DNA from: Fomitopsis serialis
Lineage: Eukaryota; Basidiomycota; Agaricomycetes; Polyporales; Fomitopsidaceae
Length of the DNA: 64,000 bases
NCBI RefSeq assembly: GCF_022376445.1
Contig: NW_025955037.1
Location: 62,001 to 126,000, forward strand
Direction of reading: 5' to 3'
In this document: piece after piece, positions 1 through 10,637 of the stretch
Position numbering within the stretch: the first letter of the stretch is position 1
How the letters are laid out: every line of letters starts with the position of its first letter
The notes under the pieces: generated by a model
What the model was told of the DNA's origin: nothing
Database searches by the model: none
Seen by the model: the letters and a program-made list of their open reading frames with translations, nothing else
Position numbers and translations under genes: made by a program

Positions 1-940
1 TTTACATATGCAGAGGCTGGTCCCAGATGGCATCAGTACTGATTTCTTTACAATCTGCTCTGAGTGGCACCCATTTGTTTGCAATCTTTCACAAGTGGCA
101 CACACATGTTTGCAATCTTTTAGGAGTGGCACACTTTCATTCACTATCTTTGTTCCCTGAAAGATCACAAACATGATTTGTCACCCCCATGGTCACAATA
201 CTTCATGTATCTCTTCATGTGAGCTGTTGGAATTGAGAGGGTACACTGCAGCTAGGTGTGCCACTGCTATCTATTTCCAATACTTCATGCCCAAATCTTG
301 AGTACAATGTTCCCAATATTTCAGGAGAAGAGTTTGTGGAGAGATCATGAACAATGTTACACTTCAATCAGAGACACAAGCTTCAAAATTGCATTCTAAT
401 CCTATCACCATCTTTCTGCACACATGTGCTGTGATAGGATTGCAATCATACTTTCCAATCTTTCATACCTAAAAGACAGTATTCACAGAACTCAAAACTT
501 CCTTTGAAAGACCTTTGGAATACATTAGATATGGAGGATTGTGAAGCCTGTCACAATCATTTGTCAATATTACATGATGTGATTATGGAGAAACAAGATT
601 GTAACTTATCACTCTGCAATCCTTTTGATGTCTGTTCACAATCAATTTGGCCCAAAATATTCATTCTGCATCTGAGAACTTTCTGCAAGCTTCTACATTG
701 AAAGATCAGAGATGTTATGACCAAAACTCATTTCCAATCTTTACACCAATCTGTCTTCAATACTGCACACAGAATGATTCAAAACAATGTCTACAATCTT
801 TTTAGGAATCTGTCTCCAATATTGTGCACACAATGATCGAACATAATGTTTGCAATCATATTACTAATCATTCATACCAAATATGGGTAAAAAGATTCGA
901 ACTCTTTTCCCAATCTTTCGGGACGAAAGATTCCGACTCT
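1..940. repeat. AT-rich quasi-periodic region
   Basis: This stretch is clearly richer in A+T than the rest of the window. It contains a loosely repeated word around CAATCTTT (for example near positions 86, 110, 455, 735, 795, 915), often followed by CACAC or CATACC. Spacing is irregular, so it is not a clean satellite. No open frame longer than 65 codons is convincing. It ends sharply near 940, where ordinary composition resumes just before a small FunK1 gene. It may be old, diverged repeat DNA. Confidence 0.5.
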
Positions 941-999
941 CGCCCGGTGAACGACGACCGACCTCTGACATCTTGGGCCCTTGCTGATTCGCCTACAAC

Positions 1000-1390
1000 A
1001 TGAGCATTCCCCTCCGCCGACTATCACCGCACATCATCAAAGTGAAGCCGCGGCGCCTTAGCGAGTTCCGCAGCTCATGGGAGATGGTCGCCGCAATGCT
1101 CTGCGCGATACTTGGTGCGTATGCCAGTACTCCGCATTGTCAGACTCGCTCTAATTCGTTGTTCTACCATCGTTTCAGCGCACGAAGGATATTACAAAGC
1201 GGGTATCCTCCACGGGAATGTATCCGAGGATAACATCAAGATTCTCGAAGGGAAGGCTGAAGATGGAGGAGAGAATGTCGTGTTTGGCGTGCTGCTGGAC
1301 ATCGATCGCTCAGATGACTGCAAGCCGTTCAGGCGCACCGACAAGCTACCCGCGAAGAGCACTTACAATGAAGAGGAGGAGGTCGATTGA
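1000..1390 (+). CDS. Mini FunK1 kinase fragment 1
   Basis: Two exons, 1000-1114 and 1179-1390, with a 64-nt GTGCGT..CAG intron, give 108 aa. After splicing the protein has AHEGYYKAGILHGNVSEDNI followed by GVLLDIDR, which match the catalytic loop and the metal-binding strand of the fungus-specific FunK1 protein kinase family. The N-lobe is missing, so it cannot be a whole kinase. The expected catalytic Asp of the HRD-like motif is Asn here (HGN), which suggests loss of activity. It ends in an acidic EEEEVD tail. Its paralogue lies at 5064-5492 and the similarity continues about 150 nt past both stop codons. The start is the first ATG in a frame that stays open across the intron. Whether it is expressed is unknown. 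Confidence 0.6.
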
Positions 1391-2992
1391 TCGATTTGTA
1401 CGAGCCACTGGTACGTAGTATGGACTGTTGGTGATCTATGTCGCAGAATGTCACGTTGCTGAGATCATCGTGTAATATCGAAGGACTTGAATGCATTATT
1501 GTTTTGCAGTGTTGCTCGTCACGCATCCAGTTGCGCCAGGACTATGGTACATGTTAGCGTCGCCGGTCCCACTCAACGCCTGGAACTTAGTGCGTGACTT
1601 GTGTGAGTATATGCATGACAAGTAGCCGGTCCACGTCTGTGGAATACCCGACGCGGTAAACACTCCTCTGTAGTGACTTCACATGGCGCGGGATCCGTGT
1701 GTGAGACACGCTTGCCCATTGGGTACGAAAATCAGGCCCGTCCCGCATCCGGGCGGGCTACAAATCGCTTACACTCCATGGCCGAAAGATCCGAGTAGAC
1801 ACTGAGGTATGTGATCCCGCCCGAGGCGCCTCTTTCGTTCGGACATTTTGACAGCAACCCGCAGAGCAACCGCAGAGCATCTACGTTCCCCGATCTCTGC
1901 TGGCGCAATGCTGGCAGTGCCCACTGTTTTGGTGAATCAGGAGACTTGCGGTTGGTTTGGACTTCACCTAGTGCGAGTGCCGATCGACAGCACTGCTATG
2001 TCGGGCTAGAATTCCTACAATTTATCGCAACTTAGCCAGGTACTTTCGGTGTGTCCTGCCCAAGAGTCGCGCCTGTGGTACTCAACTCACCGCTAAGAAA
2101 CCTAACCCGACCGAGATCCCGACCGGGCACAGTACGGGGCGCTCTCCGTATGCTTACTATGTAAGTCACGTAGATCAGCACCGCATCCACACTGTCAATA
2201 ATCATGCACTGTCACTCATGCGCGCTATAGCATGTAGATCTGCGGGAATCCGATGCTGGAAGACCACCACGAAGCGCCTTGAGCGCCTGCGTTCGGACGT
2301 TGCAGCGATGGGAACGGTTCTATATGATATCTATCACAGACGGGACTTCAAGCTTTGTGAAGGGCTTGCACTACTGACACCATAGCGCAGGCATGAAGCA
2401 GCCAGTAATGTTCGTCTTGTTCTCTGCAGCTAAGTAACGGGCTCCTAAAGTTTGCATTGAAGTTGTGCTGATACGTCTTTCGCTCAAGCTTTCATCCGCT
2501 CGCGAGCCGCCGTGCGTCTCGTCTCCGACGTCTCGCCGTACCCATCGGGTCGCGTGTGGGTGCACCCGGGCCAGGTGCGTCAATCTGAGACAGTCCGCAC
2601 CTTGTTGTTTCGGCTACCAGTGTAGAGGATGCGTGTAACCCGAATCTTCTACAGCCGCCAGCTAAGCTGGCAATACTCGGACAAACGACATGTGATCCTC
2701 ACGCCGCACGGTGTATTCTCCTTCAGCTCACAATGTTCACGGCATAGGCTAATGTCGCAAAGATCTCGTAGGGACCCAAATGCCTGTTGAATGTTAAGGT
2801 GGACCTACGGTTGTTACGGAGCCCATTCACTCCATAGATGCGGGTATCATGACTTTGCAGCGGGAAGGCATGCGGTGTACTGTTGGTTTGTGGTACACGA
2901 ACGCCGCAGATTCCCGTGTTCGTTGCCCGTCTGCTTCTCTAGACTCTTGGGACATTCCCGATAGCCGCTTGTGCAGCGCTGGGAGCTCTACG

Positions 2993-3000
2993 TATAAAAG
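2993..3000 (+). promoter_or_regulatory. TATA box of proline-rich gene A
   Basis: TATAAAAG lies about 180 bp upstream of the start codon and is preceded by GGGAGCTCTACG. The same block precedes all four family members at equivalent spacing. A likely 5' UTR intron follows at 3073-3126 (GTGAGT..CTAG, with CTGAC branch-like sequence), also kept in the other copies. Confidence 0.6.
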
Positions 3001-3181
3001 AAGTCCGCCCTCTCCCCCATTCCTCAGCTCACTCTTCTCATTCGAGCTCATCCCAAGTGAGGGTACTGGTTGGTGAGTACTGTAACACTCCTGACTGTCG
3101 CTGTCGATACTGACCGCGGATGCTAGCCCCGCTTTTTTCACGACCGTCGTTCTTTCTGCCCCGCACGTCTTACGACCCATC

Positions 3182-3798
3182 ATGCGTTACTCCACCGTAT
3201 TCTCTGTTGTTCTTGCTGCTGCGACCGCCGCGCCGGCTCTCGCCCTCCCCGTAGGACTGTGAGTTTCTGCCCTGTTGCATGCCACACCGAAACTGATTCC
3301 TTGCACAGTTGGTCCCGCGCAGCCGAGGATGAGACTCTGTACGAGCGGGGCCTCGAGGACAGCCTCTGGGCACGCGACGTGATGCCCAGGGGCCCGCCGC
3401 GCCCACTTCCCCCGACCCCGAAGCCAGCTCCCCGCCCGTTGCCTCCGACCCCCAAGCCTAAGCCGCGCCCGCTGCCCAAACCTCCTAAGCGCCGCAGCAC
3501 CTGGAGCGACTCCGAGCTTGAGGAGCGTGACTTCGATGAAGAGTCCCTCTTCGAGCGTTCGTTCGACGACGAGGATGTCTTCTGGGTCCGTGATGTAATG
3601 CCCAGGGGCCCACCGCGCCCACTCCCTCCGACCCCGAAGCCAGCTCCCCGCCCGTTGCCTCCGACCCCCAAGCCGAAGCCGCGCCCGCTTCCCAAACCGC
3701 CTCGCCGCCGCAGCTTGAGCGAGGAGGAAGAGCTGTTGGCCCGCGAGTTCGAGGAGGAGCTCTTCGCGAGGGCGATGGAGATCGACGAGTTGGACTGA
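3182..3798 (+). CDS. Secreted acidic/proline-rich repeat protein, copy A
   Basis: Exons 3182-3258 and 3309-3798 flank a 50-nt GTGAGT..CAG intron and encode 188 aa. Residues 1-21 form a signal peptide ending in APALA. Residues 55-88 and 127-160 are two nearly identical proline-rich blocks built on PRPLPPTPK and PRPLPKPP. Each block holds ten Lys/Arg and no acidic residue, and ends in a KRR or RRR site suited to Kex2-like cleavage. Between and around them lie strongly acidic spacers (SDSELEERDFDEES; 14 acidic residues in residues 89-126) that end in W-x-RDVMPRG. The C-terminus is acidic (AMEIDELD). I know of no named family with this plan. It is the best-preserved of four paralogues here. A processed peptide precursor or a wall-associated polyproline protein are both possible. 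Confidence 0.75.
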
Positions 3799-3911
3799 GT
3801 CTGTATGGACGTTGATATACTGAAGTGGTACTAGTTAGATTGCGCGTTTGCTTACGCATGTCGCTGATTGTGTATGCTTGGCGGAATACGATGGTTATTG
3901 TGCCGAACACG

Positions 3912-3936
3912 TCGTTCAACGTTCAACGTTCAACGT
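3912..3936. repeat. Short tandem repeat
   Basis: The word GTTCAAC is repeated three times in direct succession in the 3' flank of copy A. A similar but broken run occurs near 38046. It is likely a simple slippage repeat. Confidence 0.6.
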
Positions 3937-3960
3937 TGGTTCCTCTGTCTCTGTTTTTCT

Positions 3961-5063
3961 TCAGGAAATACGCCAAGTCGTGAGCCTTAGTAGTCGTGCG
4001 TTCCTTTACATAGTCACAGTAGTTTCTCGACTCAGAGAAGCCACTGGCGAGTCATCCAAGTACAGATACGAGGCCTTGTGTACTAAGTCTGGACATTGTT
4101 TTAGTCTGGTCGCGGCGAACACCGCTAGTATCGACTCACACACTATAGCTAGAGCTTCCAGTCATGGAATACATCCTGGCAGTTAGCACTTACATACAAG
4201 AAAGCATACTACGACAGTGTATTCTGATCCACTCCACGACTCAGCTCTGCCCACAACACATCTTTCAAGCTAGTTGCTAGTACATATTTGGCCATCCCCC
4301 GGGACAACACTCGTGCCAGAGCACAGGGCCGTTCGGCTCTACGCATCCTCCTCGGGGCGATTCTGCTGTGGCCAACGGGAATATTGGGTGCGCCTTCAAA
4401 TGAGACGGACATGCGTGCAATACTTCGCATCTGGGTGGTCAAAACAGCGAAGCACATTTGACTTTGAGTTCGATCTGGATCAAAGGCTCGGTACTGAGGC
4501 TGAGGCTTGTGGCGTGTTACATGTGTCACGTACCGTACGGTGGCTGAGGGTGGCTCAGGCTGGTGCCCGGCGGCCCTCTGCTCTTTCCTCCTCTGCGCTG
4601 TGTGGCGTGGTGCTTGAATGGTCCCATTCTCAACCTCCATCTCCTCCTCGTTGCTTGAAGTCCATCCTTGGTAGGCCGAATCTGGCTTCGTGCGCTGACC
4701 GACGACGACTGGTTACCCGCCGTCATAGCTGTAGTAATAGGTACGTATCCTCTTCAGGGCTTCAGGCTCCCACTGCTGGTCCACTGCCAGTCGCTGGCCC
4801 AGCGAGGATGTGACTATAGAGAGAGCATGCTCAGCATCGCCACATGGAACTGCGACTACAACCCAAGTTCTGCGAGGACATGCTCGCCGAACGCGCATTT
4901 CGGGACCACCCGACCCGTTAGAGGCTTCACACGAGTGGTACAATGCCGTTTCGGGATGTCTTCTCTCTTTCTGTAACTAGGAGACGAACGACCTGCAAAC
5001 AGATGTTCAGACAAACTACTCTAGAATAACGGTCACCGACGTCCTGGCCAGCCTTTCCGCAAC
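3961..5063. other. Intergenic, one dispersed repeat
   Basis: No convincing gene. The frames that are open here lack domain-like sequence. Positions 4399-4472 match 20267-20340 (see that entry). Confidence 0.4.
4399..4472. repeat. Dispersed repeat, copy 1
   Basis: A 74-nt segment beginning ATGAGACGGACATGCGT is colinear and roughly four-fifths identical by eye to 20267-20340, in the same orientation. Both copies end in TTTGAGTTCGA. The flanks diverge. It may be a remnant of a mobile element or of an older duplication. Confidence 0.5.
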
Positions 5064-5492
5064 ATGGCTACCGAGAAGGTTCCTCCTCCCCCTACCGAAA
5101 AGGTTCCACTCCGCCGTCTATCACCACACATCGTCGAGGTGGCTCCGATCCGCATCATCCACTACCCCAGTTCGCTCCGGTGGGTTCGTTCGATGATAGA
5201 GGCCATATATGGTGCGTGTATCGGTACGCCACACCGTTAGACATGGCCTTTAACTCACTGTTTTGCTATTATGTCGTTGTCAGCGCATTACGAATATTAT
5301 ACCGCGGGAGTCCTACACGGGGACATTTCCGAGGATAATATCCGGTACTTCGTAGGGGAGACTGAAGGTGGAGAGCCGCACTCGTATGGCGTGGTGCTGG
5401 ATGTCGATCGCTGTGACTCGTTCAAGCCGTTCAGGCGGGCCGAGAAGCTGCCCGTGAAGAGCAGTTATAACGAAGAGGAGGAGGTCGACTGA
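5064..5492 (+). CDS. Mini FunK1 kinase fragment 2
   Basis: Exons 5064-5211 and 5284-5492 with a 72-nt intron give 118 aa. The spliced product contains AHYEYYTAGVLHGDISEDNI and GVVLDVDR, the FunK1 catalytic loop and metal-binding strand. Unlike its paralogue at 1000-1390 it keeps the catalytic Asp (HGD). It also lacks the kinase N-lobe. The N-terminus is proline-rich (MATEKVPPPPTEKVP) and the C-terminus is the same acidic EEEEVD. Similarity to the first copy continues to about 5650. The two copies bracket secreted-protein unit 1. It is an intact short gene or a well-preserved relic of a larger kinase. Confidence 0.6.
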
Positions 5493-5650
5493 CCCGGTTA
5501 CATGTCGGTGTCGTACGACCCATCTGTATGCATGGACTCTTGATGATGTATGCCACAGAGCGTGCCGTTGGGGTTGAAATCATCATGTACTAATATCGAA
5601 GGACTCGAATGTACTGAACTGCAATGTTGCCGTCACGCGTCTAGTTGCAC

Positions 5651-6403
5651 AAGCCCGGAACTCGAGCGAGCAATATCGTCACTGTATCTTGAAGACATGT
5701 CACAGCGCACATCCACCAATCCAGCAACATGTGCTGAATCGTATTGAGGTCCTCACAATGTTACTTGGCAAAATTCTAATACAGCAACCGCTTCGTTCGC
5801 CGAGTACAGGAACCCAGTTATAGCAGCCAGCTCGCTTGCGACAGCTCAGAGAGGACATGCGCTGGGATCGCAGCGACGGATGGGCTCCCCAGCTGCTCGT
5901 GAACGCGATCCCTTCTCTCCACTACCTTTCCTTGTCGTTCGAGTACACAACTGGACGAGTCAACCTTTGATGGAAAGACTTAGTGCAAACTGGTGGTGCG
6001 TTGCTACCGACAACTCACAGGCAGGCATCGATGACGGAGCGCGCGGAATTGGTCGAGATCGGCGAAGGCTAGCGATAGACGATTCAAGAATACATGCGCA
6101 GCGAGGCGGCCGCGAGGGCATTACTCCTTGATGGTGAGCAGGTAGTCTAAGACTGGTTATTTGACTGCCGTTGCCATGCTAACATCTTGCGCAGATATCT
6201 TCCATAGCGAGGTCCAACTAAGGCCAGTCTGATCGTAGGTCTCCTCGGAATAGGAATGAGGGTGCAACATTATATTGGGCGGACAGCGGGATAACTCGAC
6301 TGAAAGTCAGGTTGTAATGCTCGTGTGAGTGAACCATCGCATGTTCTCATTCACATATGATTCCAAAAGCCGTACTTTTCCACATCTGCACTACAGGCCA
6401 CAT
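5651..6403. other. Intergenic, nothing recognised
   Basis: No open frame with family-like sequence and no clear repeat was seen. Confidence 0.35.
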
Positions 6404-7541
6404 TCACGTACTCTCGTCCTCCTCCTCGTCATAGTCCTGTCGCTCTAACCGTTCCCTCCTTTCCTTGAGATGCTGCTCGTGTCTCGCAAGAGCCTCCGTC
6501 GCCATCTGGCGTGCACGTCCGCTAGTAATGTTATGTAAACCGATGCGCTGTAGACCCCCACCGGACCTGATAAGTCGGGGCACCAAGTCATCCATATCAA
6601 TATTCTCTGGAATATAGCGGAGCTTGAGACCACAGTCTCCATTGAATATCACGAAATATGCTTTAATGCCGGTGTAAGCATCAGTCCATCCCTCGAGCTG
6701 CAATGCGAGAAGCTCACAGTCTTCCCAGGCGTCAGCGAGGTGGTAAAGCTGACGGATCTCCTCGCAAATTGGGAGTGACAGTGGAGGTTCTGGGATGTCG
6801 AAGTCCACAACTGTTGTGTCGCAATTGTGTTTCTCCGCGCGGGTGAAGTCGACAAGGCATGGCTCTCCGTTTTTCCTCATCAGGATATGCACTTCTTTAA
6901 CTTCGTCTTCGCCCTCGTAGATGGCGGGTTGCTTATAGATGCCCAATACATGCAAGGACTCGTAGGCCCGCACCGTCGCCACTCTGTGGAAGCGATGTTC
7001 AGCTCTGGCTTCCTTCTGTCAAGATATGGCGAAACGGACCGGAAATAACTATTCTGCAGTTCTAGTGGGTGGTCCGCATCAAGGGCCTCCCCGCAGTGCT
7101 CCAATATGATGCATGCACTGGGTACGTCGTCTGCGACCGCTTCGTACAATCCGAAGAACTGAGGGATCTCCTTGCCACGCAACTCCGAGAGCTCCGGAAG
7201 CCGATAACTGCTCGCCTCTCGTCGTAGGAGCCGATGCCTTTGTCGCTCGAACTAAGCTTGCAGACCACTTGGTCGATGTCACGGTCGTTGCGCTTCCTCA
7301 ACTGACATGCGAACATTTGGCAGGTTGACGTCTTAGAGGTGTGAATGAGACGTGGCATTGAGGTTCCATTGGGATCGCCGGGAGAGACGTCTAGCAGTGA
7401 CTGGAGGTCTTGGGATGGATCGTCGGCATCTCGCATGCAGCTCACGAGAGCAACACAACGGGACACCTCAGTGGCAGGATCAGGTGCCGGCCACATCCGT
7501 ACGGCACTGCAATCAAGTTCAGCACTTGCAAGAGGATGCAA
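6404..7541 (-). pseudogene. Kinase-like gene or relic
   Basis: Read on the minus strand, pieces of a protein-kinase fold appear in order. They are a beta3-like VVCKL near 7270, EIPQFFGLYEAV near 7170, ACIILEHCGEALD near 7110, AEHRFHRVATVRAYESLHVL near 6980, and GEPCLVDFTRAEKHNC near 6850. The last resembles the DFG-like strand of the divergent basidiomycete kinase-like proteins. The usual HGD loop is not obvious: the matching place reads LGIYKQPAIY. The C-terminal part (6982-6404) is one long open frame ending in an acidic tail. The 5' part needs frame changes that I could not all explain by introns, so it may be a decayed gene. Confidence 0.45.
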
Positions 7542-8002
7542 TGCGGGCTGTTGTAGCTATAGAGACACGCCGATTGAACGTGGTCCCGGCAATCACTGCC
7601 AACCAAGTACGTGGTGCAAATTACGTAACTTGAAGCGTGTACTAATAAGGTAGCATTTGAGTAGCATGGCGATGCTCTACTTAACCTACACTGCCACTTC
7701 GAAGTCAGCACATACCTAGCTGACTGTAGAAGTCCAGTCTGTCCAAGGTCAGCCTGTGAGCCGCGGCATGCACGTTGGTGTACTGATAGGTGATAGGTAC
7801 TAGGTTCATCGGCATTCGGCCTGATTTGATGTCAAGTGACGGAACAGGGCTAATTTCTCGAGTCATCGTTGGAGAAACCATGGCGAAACCGTCCTCGGGG
7901 TGTGAGAACGATGTCGTCTAATACGGATGCAAGCCGTGAGTCTCAAGGACTCTGTAGAAGTAGAGTGATCGTTTTCTCTTGACACCCACCGTCGTTGCTG
8001 AT
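7542..8002. other. Intergenic, nothing recognised
   Basis: Spacer between the divergently placed kinase-like relic and the aldo-keto reductase. It should hold the promoters of both, but no clear TATA or repeat was seen. Confidence 0.35.
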
Positions 8003-9275
8003 ATGCCTTGGAGTCCTATCAGGTTGAATGATGGTGAGCACAGCACAGCACACTACCGTATTCTTTGGGATGACACGGACTGCCGTCAGGAACCGAGATA
8101 CCAAGTATCGCATTTGGAACTTGGAAACTCGGAAACGGGCAAACAACGATGGAGAGGGTGAACCAGGCCCTCGAGGTCGGCTTCACACACATTGGTGTGG
8201 GATGCCTAGCTGTCGTTGATCAGCGCTGACTCGGCTGGACAGACTCTGCCCAAGTTTATCGGAATGAAAGTGAAGCAGGCGATGCCCTGCGTGCCAGTGG
8301 ACTCAAACGAGAGGATGTATACATCACTACCAAGTACTCCGGACGCGCAGACATCGAGTCTTCGATTCGCAACAGTTGCAACTACGTGAGCCATTCGCGA
8401 CTCTTGTCTACGACTGCGAGATGAGCCTTGATAATCATAGCTTGGAGTTGACTACGTGGACTTGTACCTGATTCACGGGCCTGACCTCGCTGTGCCGGAC
8501 ATCCCTACCATGTGGGGTAAGATGGAGAAGATCAAGGACGACGGGCTGGCGAAGTGAGTAGATCCAGCTTAACACTCTTCATTGTTCTCACTGCACACAC
8601 AGGAGCATCGGAGTGAGCAACTTCAACGTGCAGGAATTGCGAACGCTAGTGGCATCGGCAAGAATCAAACCTGTCGCGAACCAGGTCTGTGTTCAGGGAC
8701 TCAGAGTCCGACGCGAAATTTTTAACGATGGCATGCCACTATAGATACTATTCCATCCATACGTCCTCTCTCGTCAGGCGCCCGTTGTCGCGTACGGTGC
8801 GAGACACGGCATAGTGTCGGAGGCCTATAGCGTCCTGATGTGCGTTTCTCGCCTGCCTGCTACCATCCAGTCGATTGATGCGTGCTTCTTCACAGCCCGA
8901 TCACACGTCATCCCGGAGGGCCACTCGACGCACTTCTACAAACTATTTGTCAACGTCTGGGCGCAGAGCCAGAGCAAGTGCTTCTTGCGTGGGCGAAAGC
9001 TAAGGGTGTCGTAGTTGTCACGTACGTTAGATGCATACCTCGAAAATACGGATCTGCTCATCGTCTGCACGACAGCTCTAGTACGAAGAAAGCACGGCTG
9101 GAAGGCTATCTAAACGCTGGTGACCTTGGTATGTCTATTATTCATTTTATGTCCCTTCCATCATTCACTATTTGCGCTTATCATCACTGACCATTACTCT
9201 CCTGTAGAACTCACCACGTCCGACATCGAGGCGATCGACGCTGCGGGCCTCGCTGGTGCCAATGGTCGGAGATAG
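8003..9275 (+). CDS. Aldo-keto reductase
   Basis: Nine exons (8003-8033, 8090-8194, 8243-8385, 8441-8553, 8603-8684, 8745-8839, 8896-9021, 9076-9128, 9208-9275), all with GT-AG introns of 48-79 nt, join in frame to 271 aa. The AKR catalytic tetrad is visible: Asp in HIDSAQ, Tyr in VYRNE, Lys in TTKYSG and His in LYLIHGP. IGVSNFN and the late [10 protein letters not shown] and [15 protein letters not shown] segments are typical of fungal NAD(P)H-dependent carbonyl or aldose reductases. The length is a little short for the family (about 280-320 aa) because the C-terminal loop is brief. The enzyme should be cytosolic and reduce aldehydes or ketones; the substrate is not evident. Its neighbours give no pathway context. 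Confidence 0.85.
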
Positions 9276-9850
9276 ATAGTATCAGGGTTCCTTCGTGTAC
9301 ATACGATAGTCTGCATCTGGCCAAGCTGAGTACTCATCAGACTTCCCTCTTTATCTCCTAGGAGCCTCATTGTCACTTCTCTTCGCTCGCGTTCCGTTGC
9401 ATCTTATCGTGCAAGTCGTCCGTCAACCTCTCATGGTCGCTGTTGTAAGTCGTGAATGGTACAAATGTGATATCAGTCGTGAGATTCGCTAACCTGAATG
9501 GATCATGGAGACTCACCCGGCCGATGACGTTCCGGGGTGAACATCGAAGCTGCTCAGCTTGACTTGCGATCAAGTCCCCCGGGCCTCCGCCAGATCGTGC
9601 GTTCAATCTGGTGGTCGGTCAGAACAGTCATATGCTAGATCCGCGTGTGTTCGCAGAGAACCGTACGTTGCGAGTTAGCACTGAGCCACTGAAGCAAGAT
9701 ATCACTAAATATGAAATGTGATGTTCTTGTCGTATTTAATCCCACTGGCAGCTCATTGGCGCTTGTTCAAATCCGGCGTCTGATACACGTCTAAGCCCTT
9801 GCTGGGCGTTAATTAACAGTGTTTTGATTGCTGAATGATTCGGGGATTAT
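9276..9850. other. Intergenic, nothing recognised
   Basis: Spacer between the convergent aldo-keto reductase and hydrolase genes. No gene or repeat was seen. Confidence 0.4.
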
Positions 9851-10637
9851 TCAAGATGGATGCGCCCAAATCCAACCCAAATCAGTTCCAAGCTGGTTCA
9901 GTACCGGTTCCGCCGTTTGGTACGATCTGAATCTGATCAGCCACCGGAGGGTGCCGACATGGCCGCCACCGAACGTCCCGTCGGGGCGCTGCTTTAGCGG
10001 GCATTCCGCGATTGGGTCCAATATTAATGGCCGATCGATGAGGTGCGCGACCGCCCCGTCGTCGACGAGGTGGCGCAGCCCCATGTGGGCTGTAGGACCC
10101 TTTTCAGCGATCCAATGGTCGCAGAGCTCGAGGAAGTCGCCGCCCATGGCGTAGAGCAGGAACACGGCCTTTGGTTTGGGCTGGGCGTCTGAGATTGCTG
10201 CAGCCATCGCGGCGTACCCTCCGCCAGAGGCCTCCACGACAGCAAGTCGGGCCGGGTCGAGGGATATGCCATCTGGCAGGTGTTTTGTCGAGAAAGACGG
10301 GTGGCTGAGGAAGGCGAAGAGAGTACGCATATCTTCGATGATGTCGAGGCCAGTGGATGGATGGATGAGACGGTGATCCGCAGAGAGAAACACCATGCCC
10401 TTCCGGTGCGCTGATGCTAGCACCAATTGATTGTCAGTTTCGAAGCTTGAAGTTAACGTTAGAACCGACCTAGCATCCATTCGAAGTACTCGCCGCCTGG
10501 CAGCAGCCCGCTATCATTCCTCCGCCATGGATGAACACGATGCTGGGCAGGACACCTTCCTTCACTGAAGGTGGGGCCTGAAAGTCGACCTTGATCTCCA
10601 GGTCACCGATTCGCGAGTAGACCGCGGTCTGCATCAT
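9851..10637 (-). pseudogene. Alpha/beta hydrolase (frame-broken)
   Basis: The minus strand encodes an alpha/beta-hydrolase-3-like protein. Exon 1 starts at 10637 and carries SIVFIHGGG, the HGGG oxyanion-hole motif of the HSL-like branch. Exon 2 (10416-9851) carries GMVFLSADHRL and VEASGGGYAAMAAA, the place of the nucleophile elbow. There the expected first Gly of G-x-S-x-G is Glu. The 53-nt intron 10469-10417 has good GT-AG ends. However, the frame of the start and the frame entering the intron differ. One base appears to be missing near 10509 (GGG before CTGCTG), after which LLPGGEYFEWMLA reads correctly. Either the gene is dead or this is a sequencing indel. The ORF ends about 80 residues earlier than typical relatives. 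Confidence 0.6.

Larger units (their letters stand above)
1590..3960 (+). repeat. Segmental duplication unit 1 (proline-rich gene block)
   Basis: From about 1590 the sequence matches unit 4 (from about 25085 onward) and the reverse complements of units 2 and 3. Shared landmarks are a CGCGGGATCCGTGT-like word near 1690, a CATTTTGACAGCAACCCGCA-like word near 1842, and the TATA, signal-peptide and 3' flank of the secreted-protein gene. It is shorter at its left end than units 2-4 and begins right after the 3' flank of the first FunK1 fragment. Boundaries are approximate because they were judged by eye. Confidence 0.6.

Noticed and set aside
3180..3695. Gly-rich minus-strand frame opposite copy A (and similar frames opposite copies C and D)
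   Set aside because: These are the reverse reading of the Pro/Lys/Arg-rich repeats. They lack signal peptide, introns and independent conservation.
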